A stretch of DNA of 36,204 nt from Clostridiales bacterium (GCA_012522015.1 JAAYLD010000049.1:1-36204); one strand, 5' to 3'. Positions 25,324-33,350 are shown, counted from the first letter of the stretch. A program made the numbers and translations. Notes: generated from the sequence alone by a model not told the origin.

Positions 25324-25343
25324 ATGCGCAGGTTGTTGCGTAT
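25324..25343. promoter_or_regulatory. operator 3 (ATGCGCA-N6-TGCGTAT)
   Basis: Same seven-six-seven geometry with one changed base in the left arm. It lies just upstream of the -35 box of the leftward promoter, 32 bases from operator 2, about three helical turns. Confidence 0.68.
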
Positions 25344-25349
25344 TTTTTG

Positions 25350-25430
25350 TGCGTATCAGCTGATACAGTTTATACGCATACGCAGACGCATATTCATATA
25401 ATGCAGAGCGTTTCAGTTTCATAATGCGCA
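25350..25430. promoter_or_regulatory. half-site cluster upstream of xre
   Basis: Contains TGCGTAT at 25350, ATACGCA at 25372 and 25378, GACGCAT at 25385 and ATGCGCA at 25424, plus the 14-base perfect palindrome GTATCAGCTGATAC at 25353-25366. A TATAAT at 25397 could be a -10 box for a nearer xre promoter but has no recognisable -35. Weaker or cooperative repressor binding is plausible. Confidence 0.45.
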
Positions 25431-25449
25431 AAGAGGAGGAGGTATCCGA

Positions 25450-25953
25450 ATGAGCTTTGCAGAAAAGCTAAAGGAGCTGCGGCACGGGGCGTCGCTTACA
25501 CAAGCGGAGCTTGCCAAAAGAATTGGTATACCGCTGCGCACGTACCAGACGTATGAAGCAGGTGTTTCATACCCAAAAAACATTGAAATATACTCACGGT
25601 TTGCCGCTTTTTATAATGTTAGTACCGATTATCTGCTTGGTTCCGAGGAACGGTACATAACTGACGCCGCGGAGCGTGGTGGGGCGCGTGCAGGACGTCA
25701 AGTTGCTGAGCTGCTTTCTCGTGCAAACGTGCTTTTCGCCGGTGGAGAGCTTTCCGACGAGGATAAAGAGCTTGTAATGAAAAGCCTTTATGATATTTAC
25801 TGGGATGCCAAGCTTAAAAACTCAAAATACGCGAAAAATAACGCCGCAAATGCTTCTTTGAAGGCAGATGAAGCTGACACCGACGTTGATGAGAATATAG
25901 ATAATGGCAATGAGAACAGCAATGTCTCAACCAACACCGAAAAGAGAAAGTGA
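25450..25953 (+). CDS. XRE-family repressor, DdrO/ImmR-like
   Basis: A 167-residue regulator. Residues 4-62 form the helix-turn-helix (LKELRHGASLTQAELAKRIG, then RTYQTYEAGVSYP). A linker follows, then a helical segment (VAELLSRANVLFAGGELSDE...VMKSLYDIYWDAK) of the kind found in clostridial XRE proteins encoded beside ImmA/IrrE peptidases. The C-terminal 40 residues are Asn/Asp/Glu-rich and probably disordered. A strong GAGGAGGAGG site precedes the ATG. It lies between its probable operators and its probable protease, so it is the likely repressor of dinB and of its own operon. DdrO of Deinococcus and ImmR of ICEBs1 are the characterised parallels. Confidence 0.85.
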   Translation: MSFAEKLKELRHGASLTQAELAKRIGIPLRTYQTYEAGVSYPKNIEIYSRFAAFYNVSTDYLLGSEERYITDAAERGGARAGRQVAELLSRANVLFAGGELSDEDKELVMKSLYDIYWDAKLKNSKYAKNNAANASLKADEADTDVDENIDNGNENSNVSTNTEKRK

Positions 25954-25960
25954 TATTGTT

Positions 25961-26473
25961 ATGCTTCACGATAAGATTTACAACGCTGCAAAAGAGCTTA
26001 TCCGCCGCATCGGCACACGCGACCCGTTTGTCATATGTCGTGCTGTGGGGGTAAACGTTGTTGAGACGGAGCTGGGAAGCCTTAAGGGCATGTACACGCG
26101 TGTGCTGCGCAACCGTTATGCTCTTATCAATTCTTCTCTTGACGAGAGAACAAGACGCGTCGTCTGCGCACACGAGCTGGGGCACGACAGACTTCACGGT
26201 GACCTTGCAGGCGATTTCCGGCTGCGCGAATTTGTTCTTTACCGAATGGATGAGCGCCCGGAATACGAGGCAAATATTTTCGCCGCCCACCTTTTGCTTG
26301 ACGAGGAGGAAGTTTACTCCTATGTCAAAGAGGGCTACGATGTTGTTCAAATTGCCGCTTTTATGGACACGGATGTCAATCTAATGCTGCTTAAACTATG
26401 CGAAATGAATACGGAACGCGATCTTAAGATACGTCCTCCGGCACGCCCGCGTTCAAATTTCCTTCGTTACTGA
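25961..26473 (+). CDS. ImmA/IrrE-family metallopeptidase
   Basis: A 170-residue COG2856-type zinc peptidase. The HELGH motif at 71-75 supplies two His ligands and the catalytic Glu, and Glu103 in RPEYEANIFAAHLLL fits the third ligand. Members cleave a partner XRE repressor after a damage or cell-density signal (IrrE on DdrO, ImmA on ImmR). The chosen ATG lies eight bases after the xre stop with a weak purine-rich site. A longer frame from 25904 would overlap xre by 50 bases and add 19 unlikely residues. It lacks the C-terminal GAF-like domain of Deinococcus IrrE, so how it senses damage is not visible. Confidence 0.9.
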   Translation: MLHDKIYNAAKELIRRIGTRDPFVICRAVGVNVVETELGSLKGMYTRVLRNRYALINSSLDERTRRVVCAHELGHDRLHGDLAGDFRLREFVLYRMDERPEYEANIFAAHLLLDEEEVYSYVKEGYDVVQIAAFMDTDVNLMLLKLCEMNTERDLKIRPPARPRSNFLRY

Positions 26474-26567
26474 TTTAAACTGTATTTTGAATTCTGCTTT
26501 TTGCCATCCTGCTGTTATCTCACATTTGAGCAATCATACTTCATATATAATTGGACTGGAGGAATAT

Positions 26568-27182
26568 ATGTGTGGACGATATCAAACACCGATTGGTGAC
26601 AACGAGCTTGACTTTCTGATTAGCATAGCACAAACAGGATCATTTACACCCTTCCAGCCTGGCACGGATGCATTTCCCTCAAATCTTCTGCCTGTGCTTA
26701 TTCCTTCAAATGTCGAAATTACAGGCTTGAAGATGCTTCGTAAATGCGCTGTCGGATTTTACCGTTGGGGTTATCCCGCACCGAGCGGTAGCGGACTCAT
26801 AATTAACGCGCGTGCAGAAACAGCGCACGAAAAACCGATTTTTTCAGCATCTCTGCGGCGTGCAAGATGTGTCATACCTGCATACGGATTTTATGAATGG
26901 ACAAATACTGAACCAAAGCAAAAATACTATTTTATGTCTGTTAATACGCCTAAGGGTATAAAAGAGACAATTTTCCTTGCTGGACTTTACAATATATTTG
27001 ACATTGAACGTCGTTTCGTAATACTGACAACAGAAGCAAACGACTCAGTGGCAGACATACATGACCGTATGCCAGTTATACTTGACCGCTCCGAAGTTGA
27101 ACCGTGGCTCACTGACCTTGACTACTCTACCCTTGTACTGCGACGTGTACCTCCACTTCTTTCCCGAAATTTAGTTGGATGA
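26568..27182 (+). CDS. SRAP-domain protein (YedK/HMCES family)
   Basis: A 204-residue SOS-response-associated peptidase family protein. The family crosslinks covalently to abasic sites in single-stranded DNA through Cys2 after removal of Met1, shielding them during replication. The key residues are all visible: MCGRY (Cys2), INAR (Asn80), GFYEW (Glu110) and HDRMP (His165), each five residues later than in E. coli YedK except Cys2. The ATG preceding CGRY has GGAGG upstream; a longer frame from 26487 would bury Cys2 and is rejected. It lies about 95 bases after the metallopeptidase gene on the same strand, so may be in the same damage-response unit. No copy of the operator was seen directly upstream. 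Confidence 0.95.
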   Translation: MCGRYQTPIGDNELDFLISIAQTGSFTPFQPGTDAFPSNLLPVLIPSNVEITGLKMLRKCAVGFYRWGYPAPSGSGLIINARAETAHEKPIFSASLRRARCVIPAYGFYEWTNTEPKQKYYFMSVNTPKGIKETIFLAGLYNIFDIERRFVILTTEANDSVADIHDRMPVILDRSEVEPWLTDLDYSTLVLRRVPPLLSRNLVG

Positions 27183-27259
27183 TAATTGTTAAATAACTCA
27201 GTAAAGTATGAACCCAAGCACTGTTTGCATTTTATTATGAGGCAAAGGATCGTCCCGCA

Positions 27260-27673
27260 ATGAATATAATTAAACTTATGATACCGAAAATAAATGTTGC
27301 TTACGTAAATTCTAACGACACCGTTCGCCAGGGGCTTGAAAAGCTTCGTGCACATGGATTCACAGCCGTTCCGGTTATATCACAAGACGGCTCATACGCA
27401 GGAACCTTAACAGAGGGCGACTTACTATGGGCTATCGTAGAAAATGGTAAGGCTGATTTAAAGAGCCTTGAGGGTCGCCGCATAAATTCTGTCATAAAGC
27501 AGGGGCGAAACCCTGCCGTACGAATCGACGCAAAAGAAGATGAGCTGTTCGCACGGGCAGCCGAGCAAAATTTCGTCCCCGTATGTGATGATAGAGGTGT
27601 TTTCGTTGGCATTGTCACACGAAGCGCTATTCTCTATTATTTCAGAGATATTTACATAAAATCATATATATAA
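27260..27673 (+). CDS. paired CBS-domain protein, CbpB-like
   Basis: A 137-residue protein made of two CBS domains (about 7-62 with VPVISQDGSYAGTLTEGDLL, and about 75-130 with VPVCDDRGVFVGIVTRSAIL). Stand-alone CBS pairs bind adenine nucleotides. The nearest characterised relatives by layout are the Firmicutes CbpB/YkuL proteins that bind cyclic-di-AMP and modulate the stringent-response enzyme Rel. Ligand binding here is inferred. A weak AAAGGA site lies about ten bases before the ATG. It is followed by a strong terminator, so it may end the rightward unit that includes the SRAP gene. Confidence 0.82.
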   Translation: MNIIKLMIPKINVAYVNSNDTVRQGLEKLRAHGFTAVPVISQDGSYAGTLTEGDLLWAIVENGKADLKSLEGRRINSVIKQGRNPAVRIDAKEDELFARAAEQNFVPVCDDRGVFVGIVTRSAILYYFRDIYIKSYI

Positions 27674-27679
27674 ATACGA

Positions 27680-27719
27680 AAAAATGCAGGACACGGTTAA
27701 AACCATGTCCTGCATTTTT
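27680..27719. terminator. bidirectional terminator
   Basis: Nineteen-base arms containing ATGCAGGACA and TGTCCTGCAT pair with one mismatch, with A- and T-runs at the ends. The stem serves the rightward CBS gene and possibly the leftward membrane-protein operon. Confidence 0.88.
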
Positions 27720-27836
27720 ATTTTGAAATGTGTTATTTATTATACGAAACACCAATAATACTTGTCTTATTATCAAAAGATACCTTCGTCACATGGCACA
27801 GCGGGTATATTTTTAATAATCGGTGTATTTCAGTGT

Positions 27837-29609
27837 CTATTCACTAAGTGAAATTGAGGCTACAAGCCACCTTTCATTTACTTTAATTAAAATGACCGAT
27901 ATTTTGCCACTGAGATTGTTTTTTATGCCTTTCGTGTTTTGCGTGGCATCATATTCCGATTCACACACGACACATTCGTCTGAATATATCCTTGCAATTT
28001 TCGTTGTAAATGAGTTGTATGTTGTCTCAGCCGGCGTTACCCAGACAAGACTGTCTGACTTCAGCCGTCCCATTAGTTTATAGCTTGCAGTGCCTGATAT
28101 CATCAACTCGACGACACTGTTATAGTTTTCGTCAAGGTTGTCAAATCCGCGCGACATGTAGTGTATATAACGTTTAACATACTCCTCCGCCGCCGCAATG
28201 CACTCCGACTTAATTTTTTCCGTCGGTATAACAGATGCGTCAAACGAAAGCAAATTGCCTTCTTCGGTAACTTCAATATCACAACCTTCTGCTGTTACCT
28301 GTGGCTTTTTATAAAAGCCATCGATTTCATACGTTACAACAGTCGGTGACAGCTTCAGGTATTTTGACAATTCCTCAAGCCCCGCATAAGCAGATTTCGT
28401 ATCAACGATATAATCATCCGTCAGTTTTACTCCGTTTACAGTGGGAGTATAGCCCTTCGGCACATCTATAACTGCTTTATATTTCAGCTCCGACGGGTAG
28501 TCAAGAGTATAAGTTAAATCATCGCGAACCGGTACATACTTTTTATTCTCAATTTTTACGGTTATATCAGGCGGTGTAAACAGCCCTGTAAATGTATAAA
28601 CTTTATATTCTTCACCTTTTGTTTCATAACCGTTTGTGTCATAGCTGCCACCTGACGTGAGGTATTCATCGCCAATACTGCGTCCGTTTACGGTAACGTC
28701 AGCCTTTTTGGGAACTGTCAGCGTATAATCGGCAATACCAGTACCGGGCTCGAAAAATACATACGTATCGTGGCTCTTTGCCCAATCGAGGTGCACGCCG
28801 TCAAGCTCAACATGATACTGCGGCTCAAAATAAAGGTTTTTTATTTTATATTTCGTCCACTCGCTGTAAACTTCGGGATTTTCAAGTGTTGAAAAATCAT
28901 TTGATGTCATCTTCCCGACAGCGTACTTTTCGTCAACTGCTATGCCGTTTACATAAATTACAGCACCTTCGGGAATTGCCGCATTAATTGAAAACTCCGG
29001 CTTGAATAAAGTGTCCGAGTAAATATCAAAGCCCCCGGCTTTAAACGGGTAAAGACCAAAGCCAAGCGGCTCGCCTGACTTTACAAGCCATACCCGGAAT
29101 AGCTTCCTGCTGCCGGACATTATGACATAAACGGGATTATCGGATGTATACTCGGTGCGGTCTTTAATACATATAAGTGAATCGTAATCAAGTGATGAAG
29201 CTATATTTCGAATAATTTCATCAGCATCCTCAAATGGCGTCACGTACGGCGCCGCTATTTCAGAAAGCATCGACTGTATAAAGTCAGCATCAATTCCCTC
29301 AATAAATTCTTCCACCGCCGTATCAGGCAGCGATTTTTCATAGGCAACAAGATACCGCCAGAGCACGAAAAGACCGGCAGCAAAAACAATAGTAAGTGCC
29401 GAGCAGTAAATGAGCAGTGCTATCGCGAAGCGGTGTTTTTTTACAGTGCTTTTTTTCTCCTCTCCTGGCACATCACTTGCATCATCTGTAAAAATATTAT
29501 TTATTACTTCATTAGTATCTGTGTCCGTAGTTTTATCTATGTTTATGCCGCCGTCATCTATACAGTCTGGCTCATTCAAAGCTATATTTTCGTTATTAAT
29601 ATCTACCAT
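27837..29609 (-). CDS. membrane-anchored extracellular protein with three PEGA-like repeats
   Basis: A 590-residue protein with an acidic cytoplasmic N-terminus (1-55), a single membrane helix (about 61-84) and a large outer part. Three similar units are seen: IPEGAVIYVNGIAVDEKY (212-229), VPKKADVTVNGRSIGDEY (299-316) and VPKGYTPTVNGVKLTDDY (383-400), each with a P-x(7)-VNG core as in PEGA-type beta repeats. The last 110 residues (ECIAAAEEYVKRYIHYMSRG...) resemble an NTF2-like fold, as in TcaA-type surface proteins. The likely role is at the cell envelope, perhaps in wall sensing. It lies seven bases after a phosphodiester glycosidase gene, so the two share an operon. GAGGT precedes the ATG. 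Confidence 0.7.
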   Translation of the reverse strand: MVDINNENIALNEPDCIDDGGINIDKTTDTDTNEVINNIFTDDASDVPGEEKKSTVKKHRFAIALLIYCSALTIVFAAGLFVLWRYLVAYEKSLPDTAVEEFIEGIDADFIQSMLSEIAAPYVTPFEDADEIIRNIASSLDYDSLICIKDRTEYTSDNPVYVIMSGSRKLFRVWLVKSGEPLGFGLYPFKAGGFDIYSDTLFKPEFSINAAIPEGAVIYVNGIAVDEKYAVGKMTSNDFSTLENPEVYSEWTKYKIKNLYFEPQYHVELDGVHLDWAKSHDTYVFFEPGTGIADYTLTVPKKADVTVNGRSIGDEYLTSGGSYDTNGYETKGEEYKVYTFTGLFTPPDITVKIENKKYVPVRDDLTYTLDYPSELKYKAVIDVPKGYTPTVNGVKLTDDYIVDTKSAYAGLEELSKYLKLSPTVVTYEIDGFYKKPQVTAEGCDIEVTEEGNLLSFDASVIPTEKIKSECIAAAEEYVKRYIHYMSRGFDNLDENYNSVVELMISGTASYKLMGRLKSDSLVWVTPAETTYNSFTTKIARIYSDECVVCESEYDATQNTKGIKNNLSGKISVILIKVNERWLVASISLSE

Positions 29610-29616
29610 CCGCTGC

Positions 29617-30729
29617 TTACCTCACAAGAAACGCTGTTGGCATATAACGATAACCGAATATATAGGCGCTTCTCGTCAGATGTTCGCCTTTATATGACAT
29701 CAGCGACGAACTGCCACCGTCTAAATTCGTTGCGTTTACAGCACCAAATGCAACCATTATCTCGGTAAGGTCATCATATGTCGCGCCAAGCGAGCTTACG
29801 GAACGTCCGTCGATAACAAGCATAAGGATGGCGCCATCAGCGCGCTGGCCGATTGCTGTGCGCGGGTTGAGGCCACCGTAAAGCCGCGTGCGCGGCACAC
29901 CATTGATTACAAGCGCCGGGCCATAGCTTGCGGCGTATTTTATACCAAGTGAAAGCGCTGTTTCCGGCGTCATTTTATTGACGTAAAGAAGCCCGTTTTC
30001 ATCAAGGCCTGCTATCCAGTATTCGGTGCCGTAATCTCCCCAGAGAAGTTTACCCTCATATATGACGATACCTTCGGGAACTCCTCCCCTTCCCGTTCCG
30101 TTCGGATCATAAAATCCGCCGCCGTTTATACCGCCAACAGCTCCGTATTTTTCAATATAGCCGTCAAGCGTGAGTCCACGCTTGTTCTCACCATAACTGT
30201 CCGGTACCGCGACGAACACTCTTTTCGGGTCGGATATTATCATCATTTTCCCATTATACGTTTCGCCGCGCACATCGACTATTTCAATACCTTCATCAAC
30301 GTCTGTAACACTTTTGTCAGCGTTGGTAGTATCATCACTTGGGGTGTTACCTGTTTTGTTATCTATTACGCTTTCCTCGCTGCTGTCCTCACCTGTTTTA
30401 TCGCTGCTTTTATATTCGTCGCCTTCATCCCCCGTCGTGTCGTCGGGTAAATTAATGAGCGAATTATCTAAATATCCGCCGTCGCCGTCCGAGTCGCCGC
30501 GGCCGACAATTTCATCTATCTCCTCTTGGCTTCTATACATACGCGCAAGAAACTTTGCTGCGCTTGTTTCACTGACTGTTTCAATAAAAAGATTGCTTAT
30601 CGTCCTCGACGGCCCGTTCACAAACATCCACATCGCAAAGTAAAGCGCCAAAACGATTATTAAAAGAGTCAATAAAACAAATGTAATGCACTTTAGTATT
30701 AACACTGCGGCTTTTTTCGTTTTCGTCAT
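29617..30729 (-). CDS. phosphodiester glycosidase (NAGPA-domain), membrane-anchored
   Basis: A 370-residue protein with an N-terminal membrane helix (about 8-33), a strongly acidic Asp/Ser/Thr-rich linker (about 78-145) and a C-terminal NAGPA domain (about 148-370). Domain landmarks are GGINGGGFYDPNG, GLNPRTAIGQRADG, LMLVIDGRS and NATNLDGGSSSLM. Relatives include the mammalian uncovering enzyme for mannose-6-phosphate and bacterial exopolysaccharide or wall-glycopolymer enzymes that cleave sugar phosphodiesters outside the cell. The substrate here is probably an envelope polymer such as teichoic or capsular material, by inference. GGGGAAAG precedes the ATG. It heads a two-gene unit with the repeat protein. 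Confidence 0.87.
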   Translation of the reverse strand: MTKTKKAAVLILKCITFVLLTLLIIVLALYFAMWMFVNGPSRTISNLFIETVSETSAAKFLARMYRSQEEIDEIVGRGDSDGDGGYLDNSLINLPDDTTGDEGDEYKSSDKTGEDSSEESVIDNKTGNTPSDDTTNADKSVTDVDEGIEIVDVRGETYNGKMMIISDPKRVFVAVPDSYGENKRGLTLDGYIEKYGAVGGINGGGFYDPNGTGRGGVPEGIVIYEGKLLWGDYGTEYWIAGLDENGLLYVNKMTPETALSLGIKYAASYGPALVINGVPRTRLYGGLNPRTAIGQRADGAILMLVIDGRSVSSLGATYDDLTEIMVAFGAVNATNLDGGSSSLMSYKGEHLTRSAYIFGYRYMPTAFLVR

Positions 30730-30839
30730 TACTTTCCCCTAAACCATATAAATAATTATACCCAACTATGTTTTTTAGACGTATAAAAATAAAAAAGTTG
30801 CGGGGTAATGAATATTTTTTACGACTATATGGCAATATT

Positions 30840-31514
30840 TCATCCGCGGCGCCGTCCTGTTACAACGACCTTCGCGCGAGCTGCGCTGATCTCCCTGACA
30901 CGGTTCACAAAATGCTCAGTTACGTCCGTTTTAACACAAACATTCAGCGTCACAACGTCGGTAAAATTGCTATTATCGATGACGGCGCCGAATGTCGGAA
31001 GTTCGCGCGTTATTTTTTCATAATCGGCGTATGAAGCGACTATGGTCAGCTCGTCTTTATACTCTCTGACAGCGATTCCTGCCGCTTCAATCGCAAGGCG
31101 GGCGGTGTGCGAATATGCGCGGACAAGACCTCCCGCGCCAAGCAGCACCCCGCCGAAATACCGCGTTACAACAACACATAAATCAGTAGCGCCCGACATT
31201 TTTATAACGTTAAGTATCGGTATACCTGCCGTTCCCTGCGGTTCTCCATCATCGGAGCAACGTGCTGCAGCTCCACATCGGACAATATATGCAAAACAGT
31301 TATGCGTTGCGTCAGCATGCTCCCGACGCACTTTATCTATAAACGCGCGCGCTTCTTCTTCCGTTTCGGCGTGCGTCGCGCTGCCGATAAAAACTGATTT
31401 TTTAACCTCGTAGCGTGCTTCCGCTGTGCGGGCAAGCGTCACATAGGCACCGGGCTCAGCAGATGTAGTGGCTACTAAATCAGTTCCTTCAGCACTTTTC
31501 TTTTTCTTCGCCAT
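30840..31514 (-). CDS. yigZ: YigZ/IMPACT family protein
   Basis: A 224-residue member of the UPF0029/IMPACT family. The N-terminal domain has the signature run KKSVFIGSATHAETEEEA, ATHNCFAYIVR, RCSDDGEPQGTAGIPIL and VTRYFGGVLLGAGGLVRAYS. The C-terminal domain is ferredoxin-like (residues 150-220). Eukaryotic IMPACT modulates Gcn2; the bacterial function is not settled, with a ribosome or translation link proposed. The N-terminus is about 25 residues longer than usual and Lys-rich (MAKKKKSAEG). A GGGA site precedes the ATG. It is flanked by hflX upstream in the same direction. Confidence 0.92.
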   Translation of the reverse strand: MAKKKKSAEGTDLVATTSAEPGAYVTLARTAEARYEVKKSVFIGSATHAETEEEARAFIDKVRREHADATHNCFAYIVRCGAAARCSDDGEPQGTAGIPILNVIKMSGATDLCVVVTRYFGGVLLGAGGLVRAYSHTARLAIEAAGIAVREYKDELTIVASYADYEKITRELPTFGAVIDNSNFTDVVTLNVCVKTDVTEHFVNRVREISAARAKVVVTGRRRG

Positions 31515-31669
31515 AGCGGATTTCCCTTCTAATTTTAAATATCATTATAACATATAACCGCCTGGCGGTAAATCCGCTCGGGCGGTTAATAAACTACTTA
31601 TTTGCAATAATTTTTCATTTTTTGTTGATATAATGCCTTTTTCTTCGCTGTTGTACGGTACGATAATAA

Positions 31670-32971
31670 TCAATTTGTTGTTATATACTGTGAAAGCTTT
31701 CCTGCTGTCGCTTCATCGGCAACAGCCCTGACACGAACGGAGCCATCAGGCAGGTATTCTGTATTCAACACTTCGCCTATGCGGTACAGCTTTGATAGTG
31801 ATGACGCTGCCGACAGCGGGAATACAAAGGTGTATTCGTGTTTCAATGTGCGGATTATATTTTCAAGTTCCGCTATCATATCGTCTACGCCTTCCCCTGT
31901 TTTTACCGAGATATAAACCGTTTTTTTATCGGACGGAAGGTATGGCAGCGTATCCGCGCGAAGGTCACATTTATTGAATGCATAAAGCGTCGGCTTATCC
32001 TTTGCCCCAAGATCAAGGAGTAGCTTTTCCGTAACCTCAAGGTGCTCGCTGTACTCAGGGTCAGATGCATCGATGATTATCAAGAGCACATCAGCCATTA
32101 CAGCCTCTTCAAGCGTCGAACGGAAAGCCGATATCAGATGGTGAGGCAGACGGCGTATAAAGCCGACGGTATCTGTCAACAGTATCTCAGTACCGGAGGG
32201 AAGCTTATATTTACGAGTTGTCGGGTCAAGAGTTGCAAAGAGCTTGTCTTCCGCAAGGATTCCCGCTCCGGTGAGCAGATTTAGAATCGTCGATTTGCCG
32301 GCGTTTGTGTAGCCGACAATCGACACACGTGTTATACGGCTTTCATCGCGTGCACGGCGCATCGTGGCACGTACGCGTGCAAGATCATCTATCTCACGCT
32401 GTAGTGCCGTTATTCTTTCACGGATACGGCGGCGTTCAATTTCAAGCTTCGTCTCACCTGGGCCTCTCGTGCCAATCGGATTGCCGCCAGTCGCGGCCTG
32501 ACGCGACAGCTCCTTATTTTTGCCGACAAGACGCGGCGCCGTATAACGCAGCTGCGCAAGCTCAACCTGAAGCCTTCCTTCGCTTGTCACTGCGCGGCAC
32601 GCGAATATATCGAGTATCAGCATGCTGCGGTCTATAACGCTCGCCACATCAAGCTTATCCTCAAGATTGCGTATTTGCGAAGGTGACAGCTCGTCGTCAA
32701 CTACGACAAGCTCTATGTCGTTATCCTTGCATATACGCGCAAGCTCCTCCGTCTTACCGGAACCTATGAACGTGCGCACATCAGGCGCGCTTCTTGCTTG
32801 CATTATTCTTGCGACGACAACACCGCCAGCCGTATCTACAAGGTTTTCAAGCTCATCAAGCGAGCGTATGCAATCGTCTTCCGTGACATTAATACCGTCA
32901 TATATACCGACAATAGCGACTTTTCGAAGGTTTTCTTCTTTTGGTATGTTTATTGAATTACTAAACTCCAT
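31670..32971 (-). CDS. hflX: ribosome-associated GTPase HflX
   Basis: A 433-residue GTPase that splits stalled or hibernating 70S ribosomes under stress. The N-terminal HflX domain (about 15-190) includes GSGKTEEL and the GTRGPGETKLE segment. The G domain shows GYTNAGKS (220-227), DPTTR (249-253), DTVG (267-270) and NKCD (333-336). The chosen ATG has AGAGG seven bases upstream, whereas a longer frame from 33001 lacks a site. Upstream lie the rpmE terminator and a ten-base-arm inverted repeat that may act on its transcription. Confidence 0.95.
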   Translation of the reverse strand: MEFSNSINIPKEENLRKVAIVGIYDGINVTEDDCIRSLDELENLVDTAGGVVVARIMQARSAPDVRTFIGSGKTEELARICKDNDIELVVVDDELSPSQIRNLEDKLDVASVIDRSMLILDIFACRAVTSEGRLQVELAQLRYTAPRLVGKNKELSRQAATGGNPIGTRGPGETKLEIERRRIRERITALQREIDDLARVRATMRRARDESRITRVSIVGYTNAGKSTILNLLTGAGILAEDKLFATLDPTTRKYKLPSGTEILLTDTVGFIRRLPHHLISAFRSTLEEAVMADVLLIIIDASDPEYSEHLEVTEKLLLDLGAKDKPTLYAFNKCDLRADTLPYLPSDKKTVYISVKTGEGVDDMIAELENIIRTLKHEYTFVFPLSAASSLSKLYRIGEVLNTEYLPDGSVRVRAVADEATAGKLSQYITTN

Positions 32972-33010
32972 ATATAATCCTCTCAATGTCAAAATAAACA
33001 TGCGTCAACA

Positions 33011-33036
33011 GCACATAAATGTGCGCATTTATGTGC
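33011..33036. repeat. inverted repeat upstream of hflX
   Basis: The perfect ten-base arms GCACATAAAT and ATTTATGTGC flank GTGCGC. It ends about 40 bases before the hflX start, which could place it at a promoter or in the mRNA leader. Confidence 0.55.
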
Positions 33037-33042
33037 AAACGC

Positions 33043-33088
33043 AAAAAAGCGGATGTCATGCGCTAAAAGAAACGCATGCAACACCCGC
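33043..33088 (-). terminator. terminator of rpmE
   Basis: On the minus strand GCGGGTGT...GCATGCG and CGCATG...ACATCCGC form a long stem, and TTTTTT follows immediately. It starts 56 bases after the rpmE stop. Confidence 0.8.
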
Positions 33089-33143
33089 CTTACCGAAGAA
33101 ACCACGGATATGCGAATTTAATAATGATGAAATATGAAGTGAG

Positions 33144-33350
33144 TTATTTACCGGTAGCCTGAAGACGCTTTTTAAATTTATCAACGCGTCCGCCCGTATC
33201 CACGAACTTCTGCTTGCCCGTGAAGAACGGATGGCATTTGGCACATATCTCAACACGCATATCGCCCTTGGTGGATCGTGTTACAATGGTTTCGCCACAA
33301 GCGCAACTTATGGTGCATTTTTTATATTCAGGATGGATTCCAGACTTCAT
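33144..33350 (-). CDS. rpmE: 50S ribosomal protein L31
   Basis: A 68-residue ribosomal protein of the zinc-containing (C+) type, with cysteines in [10 protein letters not shown] and [12 protein letters not shown]. It binds the large subunit and bridges to the small one. The C-terminus [15 protein letters not shown] is typical. AAAGGAAG precedes the ATG, and a strong promoter and a terminator frame it as a single-gene unit. Confidence 0.97.
   Translation of the reverse strand: MKSGIHPEYKKCTISCACGETIVTRSTKGDMRVEICAKCHPFFTGKQKFVDTGGRVDKFKKRLQATGK

Noticed and set aside
25904-25960. Upstream start for the metallopeptidase overlapping xre
   Set aside because: It would add 19 low-complexity residues translated from the tail of xre. 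The ATG at 25961 begins the conserved part.
26487-26567. Upstream start for the SRAP protein
   Set aside because: The catalytic Cys must be residue 2 after Met removal, which fixes the start at 26568.
23945-27182. Prophage or integrative element explaining the XRE and ImmA genes
   Set aside because: No integrase, excisionase, structural or conjugation genes and no attachment repeats were seen. The neighbours are a polymerase and repair protein, and flanking genes are chromosomal housekeeping.
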